From Gemmatimonadaceae bacterium (GTDB taxonomy: Bacteria > Gemmatimonadota > Gemmatimonadetes > Gemmatimonadales > Gemmatimonadaceae), in NCBI GenBank assembly GCA_025930755.1, contig JAICOJ010000012.1, forward strand, positions 1 to 56,031: a stretch of 56,031 nt of DNA, written 5' to 3'. Positions within the stretch are counted from its first letter, which is position 1, and the number at the start of each line of letters is the position of its first letter. Below the pieces are notes generated by a model, which had not been told where the DNA came from, did not search any database, and saw only the letters and a program-made list of their open reading frames with translations. Made by a program: the position numbers and the translations under genes. Positions 16,787 to 25,576 of this stretch are shown here, piece after piece.

Positions 16787-19126
16787 TTACCCCGCCACCG
16801 GCAAGGTGAAGAGAAAGCTGCTTCCGGCGCCGGGCGCGCTCTCGACCCAGATCTTCCCGCCGTGCGCCTCGACGATTCCTTTCGCGATCGCCAGACCAAG
16901 ACCGATCCCGCGGTTATCGCGCCGGTTCGCCTGCCAAAACTGCCCAAAGATGTGCGGCAAATGCTCGGCGGGAATGCCGGGGCCGGTATCGCGCACCTCG
17001 AATTGCACGACGTTCTGACCACTCCTGCAGCGCACGATGACACGCCCTCCCTTGGGCGTGAACTTGATCGCGTTGCCGATCAGGTTCGAGAACACCTGCT
17101 GGATGCGATGTGGATCGGCCAGCACCGCCGGCGGCTCGTCGCCCGCCGAGTCCATCACGAGATCCACCGAGGTCGACGAGGCGAGCGATCGCAGCGTCTC
17201 GACCGCTTCGAGAACGAGCGACTGAGAGGACATACGTCGCGGCTCGATGGCGAGCCGTCCGCTCTCCATGCGCTTCACATCCAGCAAGTCCTGCACGAGG
17301 CGGTTCATCCGTTCGCCGGCGCGTTGGACGATCGTTGCGTGACGGTGCGTCTGCGAGTCGGGGGGAGCTGACTCGGCGAGGAGCTCCGCCGCCATGAGCA
17401 TGGTGTTGAGCGGATTGCGCAGGTCATGCGCGACGACGCCGAGCATCTGATCGCGTGACCGCGTCGCCTGCTCGCTCTCGTGATAGAGACGCGCATTCTC
17501 GACCGCGAGGGCGGCGCGCCGTGCGAGCTCCTCGGCCAGCTCCAGATCCCGCTGGTCGTACCGCCGCGTGTCGTCCGTCGTATACCACACCAGCGCGCCA
17601 ATGATCTTCTCCGCCAACTTCAACGGCACGCAGACGACCGACGTCGGCGCCAGTGCGAGGATGACCGCTTCGTGCTCCGCATCCAGAGCGTGCTGCGCGA
17701 TGAGGCTCTGGTCGATCTCGGGGATGAGCGTCGGCTCTCCCTCGACGAGGGCACGGTGTAAATGCGGAACGAGCGGTGAGCCGGCGCGCACCCACTTCAT
17801 GATACGGTGCAGCAGCTGCTCCTTCTCCGGATCTGCGTGCGCGATGCCCAGTCGCTGGATGGCGCCATTCCGGTCCAGGATGTCCACCGTGCAGAAGTCC
17901 GCGACTGCCGGCACGGCGAGCTGGGCCAGCTTGGCGAGCGTCGTGTGATAATCGAACGACGCGCCGAGCACCCGACTGGCGTCAGCGAGAAATGCCGCGC
18001 GACGCTGCTCGGCCTCGGCGGCAGAGCGCCGAGTCTGCTCCTCGATGAGCTTGCGCGCGGTGATCTCCGCCTCGTGCTGCTCGGTGATGTCCTGCCCTGC
18101 GCCGATGATCTGCGCCGGCGCGCCCGCCTCATCCAGGACGACGCGTCCCTCGACGCTGAAGACTCGAATCTCGGCCGGCGGACGAACGATGCGATGCTTG
18201 ACCTTGAAGCTTCGCCCCTCCGTCACGGCCGTGTCGATCGTCTCCCGGACGAGATCGAAGTCCTCCGGGTGGACACGCTGGAGAATCGCTCCCGGTGTGA
18301 GAGTGGAGCTGGGCTCGAATCCGTAAATGCGATACAGCTCGTCCGATCCACGAAGCTCGTTCGTGCCGATGTCCCACACGAAGCTGCCGACGTGTGCGAT
18401 GGATTGCGCTTCCGCCAGCTGCGCTTCGCGACTGCGGAGCTCCGCCTCGACCAGCTGCCGCTGGCGGACGTCCTCGCGAAGCGCCTCTTCCACGCGGTTG
18501 CGGTAGATCGCTGCGCCCAGCGTCGCGGCGGCGGCCCGCAGCGCCGAGATCGTGGCGCGGGCCCACTCACGGTCGCTGGCATCGTGCGCGAAGCCAAGAA
18601 ACCCCCACCAGGCTTCACCCACGAACACGGGCACGACGGCCACGGAGCGAAGCCCGAGCGATTCGAAGTAGGGGCGCTCGGACGGAGGGAAGGAGGACAC
18701 CGGACCGTCGAAGACATCGCCGTGCTCCAGACCGGCCCACCGCGCGAGGCCTCGGGACACGGGGGCGAACTCACGCCGCTCGGGATGGTCGGCGAAAGGC
18801 TCCAATCCCGGCGCGACCCACTCATGCTGCAGGCGCATCCACAGCGTGCCGTCCTGGTCCCGGTCCCCGGCGAAGAGGTAGACGCGGCTGACCTCAGCCG
18901 CGCCTCCCAATCGGGCGAGCACGTCGCGGATGTCGCGATCCCAGTTAGCAGTACCGAGGAATCGCGCGGCTGCGTAGGAGACCGCGTTGAGGATTGCCTC
19001 GCGCCGGCGAATCGCCGCCTCGAGACCGAGCACACGCGGATCGTCCAGCGCGGCAAGGTTCGGCACCATGAACTCGGCGGTAACCGATCCCACGCCGCGC
19101 TCGATACTTTCATTCATGCGAGCCAC
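16787..19126 (-). CDS. soluble multi-sensor histidine kinase (GAF-PAS-GAF-HisKA-ATPase)
   Basis: 779 residues from GTG; an ATG three codons inside (19117) is an alternative. No membrane segment is seen. An N-terminal GAF-like domain (residues about 30-220, with VYLFAGDRDQDG and VVPVFVGEAWWGFLGFAH) is followed by a coiled linker and a PAS/PAC region (about 240-375; HVGSFVWDIGTNELRGS and a PAC end IIGAGQDITEQHEAE). A second GAF follows (about 390-545), then HisKA (MLGVVAHDLRNPLNTM) and an ATPase (NLIGNAIKFTPKGG, DTGPGIP, GIGLGLAIAKGIVEAHGG). The PAS start matches the type found in many soil-bacterial cytoplasmic kinases. No cognate regulator is adjacent, so it is an orphan kinase. Confidence 0.88.
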   Translation of the reverse strand: MARMNESIERGVGSVTAEFMVPNLAALDDPRVLGLEAAIRRREAILNAVSYAAARFLGTANWDRDIRDVLARLGGAAEVSRVYLFAGDRDQDGTLWMRLQHEWVAPGLEPFADHPERREFAPVSRGLARWAGLEHGDVFDGPVSSFPPSERPYFESLGLRSVAVVPVFVGEAWWGFLGFAHDASDREWARATISALRAAAATLGAAIYRNRVEEALREDVRQRQLVEAELRSREAQLAEAQSIAHVGSFVWDIGTNELRGSDELYRIYGFEPSSTLTPGAILQRVHPEDFDLVRETIDTAVTEGRSFKVKHRIVRPPAEIRVFSVEGRVVLDEAGAPAQIIGAGQDITEQHEAEITARKLIEEQTRRSAAEAEQRRAAFLADASRVLGASFDYHTTLAKLAQLAVPAVADFCTVDILDRNGAIQRLGIAHADPEKEQLLHRIMKWVRAGSPLVPHLHRALVEGEPTLIPEIDQSLIAQHALDAEHEAVILALAPTSVVCVPLKLAEKIIGALVWYTTDDTRRYDQRDLELAEELARRAALAVENARLYHESEQATRSRDQMLGVVAHDLRNPLNTMLMAAELLAESAPPDSQTHRHATIVQRAGERMNRLVQDLLDVKRMESGRLAIEPRRMSSQSLVLEAVETLRSLASSTSVDLVMDSAGDEPPAVLADPHRIQQVFSNLIGNAIKFTPKGGRVIVRCRSGQNVVQFEVRDTGPGIPAEHLPHIFGQFWQANRRDNRGIGLGLAIAKGIVEAHGGKIWVESAPGAGSSFLFTLPVAG

Positions 19127-19266
19127 CCGCGCGCGATGACGTGGCGTATCGCGGCCGCGAGCCTCGGTGAAGGAATCGTGCGCTGGGCGTACGCCATAGT
19201 GTAGCGCTTATCGAGCTTCGGCGCACGCACGGAGATGTTGGCAAAGGCACCTTCCCCCCTCAGCCG

Positions 19267-20073
19267 TCAGGACTCGATGAAGGCGTCGGTAATCGTGCGC
19301 TCGCGCGCGGCGAAGGCCGACGGGGTGACCCCGACGATATCGCGGAAGTCACGGACGAGGTGGGACTGATCGAAGTAGCCGGCGTCGGCGGCGATGAATG
19401 ACCACGTCCTGGCGGGGTGGGCGGTGGCGAGCCGCATCGCGCGCTGCACCCTCCGGATCCGCGAGAGCATCTTCGGTGTGAGGCCGACCGTATCGCGAAA
19501 CGTCCTTTGAACCCAACGCGTGCTCCGGCCCAACTGCCCGCTCACCGAGCGTACGGACGGGAGACCGCGATTGCGAGTGATCAACTCGACCGCGGCCCGC
19601 ACCCCATGATCGGGAGGAGGGCGACGACCGAGCCACCGCTCGAGGGCTGCGGTCAGCACCGCGGCCCCGCCATCGTGCGGGCCAGCGTGCAGCTCGCTGG
19701 CGAGGCTAGCTCCCAGCACCGCATCGAGCGGTACGATCGCCTCCCGAAGCTCGTCGAGGGAAATCCCCAGACAGGCCCCGGCGCTCCACGGGTGTAGCCG
19801 CACGCCCCACACGTCGACCGCGCCGGTCGGGACGACCACCACCGGTCCCGTGAGCTGACCGACGAGCATCGCCCTGGGCTGATGGTGCGTCTCTCCATTC
19901 ACGCGCGCGAACGGGTCGGCACAGTTGAGCACGATCTCGACGCACCCATCGGGAACGATGGGTTGTGGCTCTCGCGCGGGGTCGGCGGGACCGCGCAAGT
20001 GCCATACGCAGCGGACGAACGGCGCGAGCGTGGGCGACGGCGCGATCTCGCGATACGCCGTGTGGTCAGTCAT
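19267..20073 (-). CDS. AraC-family transcriptional regulator with DUF6597-like sensor
   Basis: 268 residues. The N-terminal half (REIAPSPTLAPFVRCVWHLRG, VPDGCVEIVLN, GQLTGPVVVVPTGAVDVWGV) has the pattern of the DUF6597 cupin-like domain. The C-terminal 100 residues are an AraC double helix-turn-helix with the family end signature (AADAGYFDQSHLVRDFRDIVGVTPSAF). It probably binds a small ligand and switches an adjacent or distant promoter. The neighbouring gene 20166-20639 is transcribed divergently from a 92-bp gap, making it a candidate target. Confidence 0.85.
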   Translation of the reverse strand: MTDHTAYREIAPSPTLAPFVRCVWHLRGPADPAREPQPIVPDGCVEIVLNCADPFARVNGETHHQPRAMLVGQLTGPVVVVPTGAVDVWGVRLHPWSAGACLGISLDELREAIVPLDAVLGASLASELHAGPHDGGAAVLTAALERWLGRRPPPDHGVRAAVELITRNRGLPSVRSVSGQLGRSTRWVQRTFRDTVGLTPKMLSRIRRVQRAMRLATAHPARTWSFIAADAGYFDQSHLVRDFRDIVGVTPSAFAARERTITDAFIES

Positions 20074-20165
20074 CGCCTGTCGCGTTTTTCCAAGACGGGT
20101 AGCGCACGGTGGGATATGCTGCCTTCGACCCTGCCAAACAACGTGACCCTAGCCTCGACCTGACA

Positions 20166-20639
20166 ATGTTTCTCGCTCGTATCGCCCTCGTGATCGCGGG
20201 AGCTGTCGTGACAGCCCCTTCCTCGTCACGGATTCAGCAGCTTCGATGGATGTCCGGATGTTGGGAACAGCGGGACCGGCAGTCGACGGTACAGGAGATC
20301 TGGACGACGCCCGACGGTGGAATGCTTTTCGGCGTTGGTCGGACGATTGCGCGCCGCGAGAATCGCGACAGCACGGTGAGCTTCGAAAGTATGCGCATTT
20401 TCGAGCGCGATGGAAAGCTCGTGTTCGCGGCTCAGCCGTCGGGCCAGCCGTCAGCCGAGTTCACCGAGCGCGAGCTGACGGACAGCACGGTCGTCTTCGC
20501 AAACCCAACGCATGACTTCCCCCAGTTCGTTCGCTATTTCCGCCGCGGTCCGAACGGGCTTCACGCGCGTGTGGACGGAAAGATGGACGGGAGGGATCAG
20601 GGCTTCGACTCGCGGTACCGCCGGGTGGAGTGTCCTTGA
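20166..20639 (+). CDS. small exported protein, DUF6265-like
   Basis: 157 residues from the ATG at 20166, chosen because a signal-like hydrophobic segment follows at once (MFLARIALVIAGAVVTAPSS); an in-frame ATG at 20109 would place charged residues first. The mature part contains LRWMSGCWE, EIWTTPDGGMLFGVGRTI, FAAQPSGQPSAEF and VFANPTHDFPQFVRYFRR, the recognisable order of DUF6265 proteins (a small beta-barrel of unknown role). It is divergent from the AraC gene and ends at a degenerate palindrome. Confidence 0.75.
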   Translation: MFLARIALVIAGAVVTAPSSSRIQQLRWMSGCWEQRDRQSTVQEIWTTPDGGMLFGVGRTIARRENRDSTVSFESMRIFERDGKLVFAAQPSGQPSAEFTERELTDSTVVFANPTHDFPQFVRYFRRGPNGLHARVDGKMDGRDQGFDSRYRRVECP

Positions 20640-20648
20640 CGGGAGAGG

Positions 20649-20720
20649 CGGTCGAGGGCGTCGAGGTCGTCGAGGTGATCCGGGTACACCTTGACCACCT
20701 GACGACTCGATCACCGCCGG
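20649..20720. repeat. degenerate palindrome with GTCGAGG words
   Basis: The left half ggcggtcgagggcgtcgagg and on (20649-20685) pairs incompletely with the right half ending gactcgatcaccgcc (to 20720). It lies between convergent gene ends, three bases from the cysteine synthase stop. The word GTCGAGGTCGTCGAGGTGATC is shared with the elements at 15262 and 25467, so this looks like an eroded copy. Confidence 0.55.
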
Positions 20721-20722
20721 CT

Positions 20723-21763
20723 TCAGATCGATGCCGCGACGGTGCGAGACGCGATCGCGGCCTCCTCTTCCGTCATCTCGGCCGGAACGTCCGCGAAGAG
20801 CGGCGTGCTGAGATACCGCTCGCCCGTGTCGGGGAGCATGCAGAGGATCCCGGAGCCCTTTGGAGCATCGGCGGCGATCTGGATCGCGCCCGCGAACGTG
20901 GCGCCGCCCGAAACCCCGACGAAGATGCCTTCCTGTTGGGCGAGCTGACGGCTCCACTTCATCGCGTCGGGCGCCGGAATCGTGAGCACCCGATCCACGA
21001 GTCCCATGTCCACCGCATCGGCGGCCAGCTTGGGGATGAAGTCGGGGCTCCACCCCTGAATGGGATGCGGCTTCCAGGAGGGATGCCTCGACGCGGGTGA
21101 TCCGTCATGTTTGCGCTCCTGCTGCGTCCCGCTGGTCAGCATCGGGGCATCAGCCGGTTCGCACACGATGACCTTCGTCTCGGGGCGCTCCCTGTCCAGC
21201 ACGCGCGCGACTCCCTTGAGCGTGCCGCCCGTTCCGATGCCGGTGACCCAATAGTCGAGCCGCTCGCCGGCGAAATCGGTGACGATCTCGCGAGCCGTCG
21301 TGCGCGAATGGAACTCCGCGTTCGCCTCGTTCTCGAACTGGCGCGTGAGGAACCAGCCGTTCGCCTCGGCGAGCTCGACCGCTTTCCGCACCATTCCGGT
21401 ACCGCCCTCGGGTGCCGGCGTGAGGATGACCTTGGCGCCCAGAAACCGCATCAGTCGGCGGCGCTCGACGCTGAAGCTCTCGGCCATCGTGACGACGAGC
21501 GGGTAGCCCTTCTGCGCGCACACCATCGCCAGGCCAATGCCGGTGTTGCCGCTCGTTGCCTCGATCACCGTTTGCCCCGGCTTGAGCGCCCCCGAGCGCT
21601 CCGCGTCCTCGATCACGCCCAGGGCGAGGCGATCCTTGACCGAGCCGAGTGGGTTGAACGCCTCGATTTTGACGTAGAGCGTGACGTGCTTCGGGGCGAG
21701 CTTGTTGATGCGGACGACGGGGGTGTTCCCGACGGTTTCGAGGATGTTCGTGAATCGCGCCAT
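20723..21763 (-). CDS. cysK: cysteine synthase A-like (O-acetylserine sulfhydrylase)
   Basis: 346 residues. The PLP lysine sits in NPLGSVKDRLA near residue 44, with the substrate loop TSGNTGIGLA near 70 and the phosphate-binding GIGTGGTLKG near 177. The end GVSGGATFAGA and DTGERYLST is typical of CysK/CysM. It forms cysteine from O-acetylserine and sulphide. Relative to the usual length of about 310 it carries an extra loop (LTSGTQQERKHDGSPASRH) before the HPIQGW segment, plus a C-terminal extension. It is transcribed alone between two palindromes. Confidence 0.9.
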   Translation of the reverse strand: MARFTNILETVGNTPVVRINKLAPKHVTLYVKIEAFNPLGSVKDRLALGVIEDAERSGALKPGQTVIEATSGNTGIGLAMVCAQKGYPLVVTMAESFSVERRRLMRFLGAKVILTPAPEGGTGMVRKAVELAEANGWFLTRQFENEANAEFHSRTTAREIVTDFAGERLDYWVTGIGTGGTLKGVARVLDRERPETKVIVCEPADAPMLTSGTQQERKHDGSPASRHPSWKPHPIQGWSPDFIPKLAADAVDMGLVDRVLTIPAPDAMKWSRQLAQQEGIFVGVSGGATFAGAIQIAADAPKGSGILCMLPDTGERYLSTPLFADVPAEMTEEEAAIASRTVAASI

Positions 21764-21842
21764 GTGAGGACTCGATGGGTACGGTTGGAAATGAACGATA
21801 TCGCCGGAAGCCGTGTTCCTGCGTGAAAAAGTCGTAAAGTCG

Positions 21843-22034
21843 AAAAGCGGAACCGCAGATGAACACAGAGGGGACGAGGAGACCGGGTTCGCCGACCCTC
21901 AATGCCCTCGTCCAAAACAACCGCAGATACTTCAACTAGCCATAGGGTCAAATCTGCGGTTATCTGGACGAGGGGTAAAAGCCCCGCCTATCCAGCTCCT
22001 CGTCCCCTCTGTGTTGATCTGCGGTTCCGCTTTT
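21843..22034. repeat. double palindrome, 39-bp outer arms plus nested inner palindrome
   Basis: The outer arm 21843-21881 (aaaagcggaaccgcagatga and on) pairs with 21996-22034 with one mismatch in 39. Inside, ccctcgtcc and aaccgcagat (21905-21928) pair with atctgcggtt and ggacgaggg (21952-21974). The inner arms reuse the words of the outer arms (ACCGCAGAT, GACGAGG), as if one element had inserted into another or been duplicated. It shares ACACAGAGG with the element at 3494. It lies between the start of the cysteine synthase gene and the end of the beta-lactamase-like gene. Confidence 0.85.
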
Positions 22035-22047
22035 TCACCCCGCGGCG

Positions 22048-23280
22048 TCAGCGAGCTTTCACGGCGCCGAGAACTCGCCTGACGAGCTCGTCGGTCGCGC
22101 TTCGCTCGATCCATCGCGCCACGATCACGAGGTCGTGCTCCGGATCGACGTACACCATGTTGGTACCGGAGCCCATGTGGGCAAACGCCGAGGCGGGGGC
22201 GCTTGGCAGGAACTTGCGATCGGTATTCACGAACCAGTTCATGAACCCGTAGGTCGGCTGCACCGGCGTCGGGGTGAGCGCCATGCGCACCCACGCTTCC
22301 GACAGCAGCTGCCGGTCCTTCCACTTCCCGCGGCGGAGCGTCAGGTAGCCGAAGCGGGCCTGGTCGCGAGCACTGATGAACATCCCGCCCCCCCAATGAC
22401 CGCCACCGCTCACCGACTGCACGCCGACGCCGTCGAGGAGGACCCACGAGTTCTCGTACCCGAACCAGCGCCAGGTCTGTGAGGCCCCGATGGGATCCAT
22501 CACGAGCTCCTTCAGCACTTGCGGGAGCGGGCGGCGCCAGACGTTGAGTGCCGCGAGCGCGAGCACGTTGACGCGCACGTCGTTGTACTCGTATGCGCTT
22601 CCCGGCTCGTGCCGCGCCCGGGTACGCCACTGCGATGGTTCGCCCGTCGGCCGGTCGGCCCACTCTGGCTTCCCCCAGAGCGTGCCCTCCCAGTCGCTCG
22701 TCTGCCGGAGCAGGTGATCCCAGGTGATCTTGCGGTTGTGCGGCGTGTCGAAGGGGAGGAGCGCCGACTCCCCAACGCTCTCGGAAGTGCGGGCTCCGTT
22801 TTCGGCGTGCCTCACGAGTACCAGGGGCGCCATGTAGTCGGCCACGCGATCCTGAACGCTGCGAATGAGGCCCCGGTCGAGCGCGAGACCAACCGTGGTC
22901 GAGAGAAAGCTCTTCGTCACACTGAAGGTCATGTCGACACGGTGCGGATCGCCCCACTCGCCGACGATGTAGCCGTGCCGCAGGATGATGCCCGTCGCGT
23001 CGCCACGCGTCTTGAACGGCCCGATTCCCTCACCGAATGGCTCGCGGCCGAAGCTCTGGTAGTGCGCGGCCTCGAGGTCACGCGGCGCCTTGGTCTCCTG
23101 TGCCTTCGCGAACGCGATCGCCTCCTCGAGCTGCCGCGCATCGAGGCCAACCTGGGCAGGCGCGCGACGTTCCCAGTCGTCGCCGGCGCCGGGGTAGTAG
23201 GCGGCTTGCGAGGCGACGGCGGACGCCATCACCAGCGAAGCCACGCACGTCGCGCCGAGCATGCGAATCGTCTCCCGCAC
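22048..23280 (-). CDS. exported serine hydrolase, beta-lactamase / class C fold
   Basis: 410 residues from a GTG at 23280 directly after AGGAGGAATC, the best ribosome site in the region; eight further upstream codons are open but have no such site. A signal peptide is followed by the class C catalytic motif SVTK (in DMTFSVTKSFLS) and the tyrosine motif YNDVRVN (Y-x-N). The third motif region is GHWGGGMFISARD. It likely hydrolyses or transfers small amides or esters, or acts on peptidoglycan peptides; a true beta-lactam role is not supported. It lies between two palindromes. Confidence 0.87.
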   Translation of the reverse strand: MRETIRMLGATCVASLVMASAVASQAAYYPGAGDDWERRAPAQVGLDARQLEEAIAFAKAQETKAPRDLEAAHYQSFGREPFGEGIGPFKTRGDATGIILRHGYIVGEWGDPHRVDMTFSVTKSFLSTTVGLALDRGLIRSVQDRVADYMAPLVLVRHAENGARTSESVGESALLPFDTPHNRKITWDHLLRQTSDWEGTLWGKPEWADRPTGEPSQWRTRARHEPGSAYEYNDVRVNVLALAALNVWRRPLPQVLKELVMDPIGASQTWRWFGYENSWVLLDGVGVQSVSGGGHWGGGMFISARDQARFGYLTLRRGKWKDRQLLSEAWVRMALTPTPVQPTYGFMNWFVNTDRKFLPSAPASAFAHMGSGTNMVYVDPEHDLVIVARWIERSATDELVRRVLGAVKAR

Positions 23281-23295
23281 GATTCCTCCTGTTAG

Positions 23296-23397
23296 AAACG
23301 GCAACGATGACAGAATTCAAAATACAGAATTCGGAATTCAGTAACGCCTGCTGAATTCTGAACTCTGTATTCTGAATTCTGTCATCGTTGCCGTTTT
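23296..23397. repeat. palindrome with 46-bp arms of AGAATTC words
   Basis: The left arm 23296-23341 (aaacggcaacgatgacagaa and on) pairs with 23351-23397 with about three mismatches around a 9-base loop. The arms contain repeats of CAGAATTC. The right end runs into a TTTT run, so for plus-strand RNA it looks like an intrinsic terminator. For the minus-strand S9 gene it lies just after the stop. Confidence 0.85.
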
Positions 23398-23403
23398 GTC
23401 CCC

Positions 23404-25425
23404 TTACGGCGCCTCAGCGACAGCCTCCTTGGGCGTGTACCTCTCGAACCATGAGCGCAAATACAGCTGCGTTCTCATGAAGTTCGAGGGCTTCGACGAC
23501 GTGCCGTGGTACTCCTCGTTGAAGCGCACCATCGCCGTCGGGACCTTCCGGTATTTCAGCGCCTGGTAGTACTCCTCGGTCTGCGAGATCGGCGTGCGCA
23601 GGTCGAGGACGCCCGTCATCAGCATCGTCGGCGTCTTCACGTTGCCGACGTACATGAGGGGGGAGAGCTTGAGGTAGAGCGACGGATCTTCCCAGGGCGG
23701 ATTCGGGAACCGGTTGTAGCCCCAGAGGTTGATGTCCGTCGTGCCGGCGAAGCTGAGCCAGTTCGTGACCGGGCAATTGGCCGACGCCGCCGCGAAGCGG
23801 TCGGTGTGGCCAACGATCCACGACGTGAGCACGCCGCCGCCGCTGCAGCCGTAGACGAACATCTTCTTCGGGTCGACGTAGCCGCGGGCCAGGACGCTGT
23901 CGACCGCCACCATGAGGTCGTCGTAGTCCTTGCTGGGATAGGCATGTTTGATCGCGTTGCCGAACGCGCTTCCGTACCCAGTGCTGCCGCGCGGGTTCGT
24001 GTAGAGCACGACGTACCCATTGGCGGCGTGCTCCTGCCATCCGAAGTTGAACCCGACGTTGTACATGGCGTGCGGGCCGCCGTGAATCACCAGCATCATC
24101 GGGTACTTGCGACGCGGGTCGAAGTCCGGGGGCTTCACGATCCAGCCCTGGATGCGGAAGTCATCCACCGACTTCACCCACAGCTCCTCGACCGCGCCTA
24201 ACGTCCTGCCGGCGAGGACGTCCTCGTTGACGCTCGTCAGGCGTCGGATCGTGCCGGGCGTCCTGAGCGCGAACGTCACCACGTCGGTCGGCGCCTGGAA
24301 GGTACTCTGCAGCCCGACCGCGGTCGCCCCGCGGATGTCGGTGACCGAGAGCATGTGCGTTCCGCTCGTGACCGCGCGCGGCTCGCCGCGCAGCGGCGCG
24401 AACCACAGATTGCGCGAGCCCTTGTCGTCGACGGTGAAGTAAATCCCCGATCCGTCGGCCGCCCACTCGAGCTGCATGGGGGAGCGATCGAGCGACGCCG
24501 TGAGTGCGCGCGGGCTCGAGCCGTCGGCGTTCATGACGTAGAGCGTCGCGTCGCGCCAGGTGTCGTCCGTCCAGTCGAATCCGGTGTACGCGATCAGCCG
24601 ACCGTCCGGCGAGACGACGGGATTGCCGTCGGGACCCTTCCGGGTGGTGAGCTGCTTCACCTCGCCCGATGTCACGTCCACCGCGTACACTTCGCTCTCG
24701 TTGTACTTGTAGTCGGCATCGGGATCTCGCAGCGCGCCGAACACCAGGCGTCGCCCGTCGGGGCTCCATCGCGCCGGACCGTGCTCGAAGTCGCCACTCG
24801 TCAGCTGCCGAGGGGTTCCGCCGTCGGCGGGAACGACGAAGAGGTGTCGATAGCCGTCGTCGACGTAGCCCTGCCTGTCGAGGCGATAGCGGAAGCGGGT
24901 GACGACGCGGGGCGCCTCGGTCCACTTGGCGCCCTTGGGCGCCGCTGGCATCCCGATGTCCCACTTCTCCTTGCTGACCACCAGCATGCGAAAGGCGAGG
25001 GACTTGCCATCGGGTGACCACTCCAGGTCCGCGGGCGACTCCGTGACTCGCGTCAACTGCGTCGTCCCGCCCTCGGCATCCATCCACCGGACGAAGAGCT
25101 GCGTCCCTGTGGGCTCGCCCTTGGCGAGGTACGCGAGACGCGTCCCGTCCGGGGACCACTTCGGGCTGGAGCCGTTGACGAGGAAGCGGTTCCTCGAGCC
25201 GTCGGCATTCATGATCCACAGCGATGCTTCCCATCGGTCGTTGAGCTTGTCGACCCAACGGCGCGTGTAGACGACGTGACGCCCGTCTGGAGAGAGCTGA
25301 GGATCGGCAACGTCCTCCCATTCCAGATAGTCGGCGAGCGCGAGCCGCTTGGCCGGCGCTTGCGCCGCGAGGGAGGTGGCAACGACGAGGGACGCGAGCA
25401 GTGCGGTGAGACGGAGGGCGGGCAT
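23404..25425 (-). CDS. S9 family peptidase (prolyl oligopeptidase / acylaminoacyl peptidase type), exported
   Basis: 673 residues with a signal peptide ([19 protein letters not shown]). The N-terminal two-thirds is a WD40-like propeller with repeated SPDG turns ([35 protein letters not shown]). The C-terminal alpha/beta hydrolase has [12 protein letters not shown], the nucleophile in [12 protein letters not shown] (Ser528), the acid in [11 protein letters not shown] and the histidine in [12 protein letters not shown]. It degrades oligopeptides in the periplasm. The gene starts inside the 25426-25544 divergent region. Confidence 0.92.
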   Translation of the reverse strand: MPALRLTALLASLVVATSLAAQAPAKRLALADYLEWEDVADPQLSPDGRHVVYTRRWVDKLNDRWEASLWIMNADGSRNRFLVNGSSPKWSPDGTRLAYLAKGEPTGTQLFVRWMDAEGGTTQLTRVTESPADLEWSPDGKSLAFRMLVVSKEKWDIGMPAAPKGAKWTEAPRVVTRFRYRLDRQGYVDDGYRHLFVVPADGGTPRQLTSGDFEHGPARWSPDGRRLVFGALRDPDADYKYNESEVYAVDVTSGEVKQLTTRKGPDGNPVVSPDGRLIAYTGFDWTDDTWRDATLYVMNADGSSPRALTASLDRSPMQLEWAADGSGIYFTVDDKGSRNLWFAPLRGEPRAVTSGTHMLSVTDIRGATAVGLQSTFQAPTDVVTFALRTPGTIRRLTSVNEDVLAGRTLGAVEELWVKSVDDFRIQGWIVKPPDFDPRRKYPMMLVIHGGPHAMYNVGFNFGWQEHAANGYVVLYTNPRGSTGYGSAFGNAIKHAYPSKDYDDLMVAVDSVLARGYVDPKKMFVYGCSGGGVLTSWIVGHTDRFAAASANCPVTNWLSFAGTTDINLWGYNRFPNPPWEDPSLYLKLSPLMYVGNVKTPTMLMTGVLDLRTPISQTEEYYQALKYRKVPTAMVRFNEEYHGTSSKPSNFMRTQLYLRSWFERYTPKEAVAEAP

Positions 25426-25466
25426 GGGACCCTCGGGGAAGGGAGGGCTCTATTCTGGCGTCTGGA

Positions 25467-25576
25467 GCCGAGGATGTCGAGGTCGTCGAGGGTGTCGGGG
25501 TGATCGAGGTGCGCACGACACTCCCTTCGAACAGATTGAGAAACGTGATCACCTCGACGACCTCGACACCCTCGGC
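25467..25576. repeat. palindrome with GTCGAGG-word arms lying between two gene starts
   Basis: The left arm 25467-25506 (gccgaggatgtcgaggtcgt and on) pairs with 25547-25576 (gatcacctcgacgacctcga and on) after allowing an 8-base insertion. Unlike most other members it lies between the 5' ends of divergent genes. Its right arm overlaps the first codons of the amine oxidase frame, which then encode serine- and threonine-rich residues (ITSTTSTPS). Confidence 0.75.

Noticed and set aside
22048-23280. Beta-lactam resistance gene call
   Set aside because: SxxK and YxN are shared by many class C-fold esterases and peptidases; there is no evidence for beta-lactam hydrolysis, and the blaI/blaR1-like pair is over 30 kb away.
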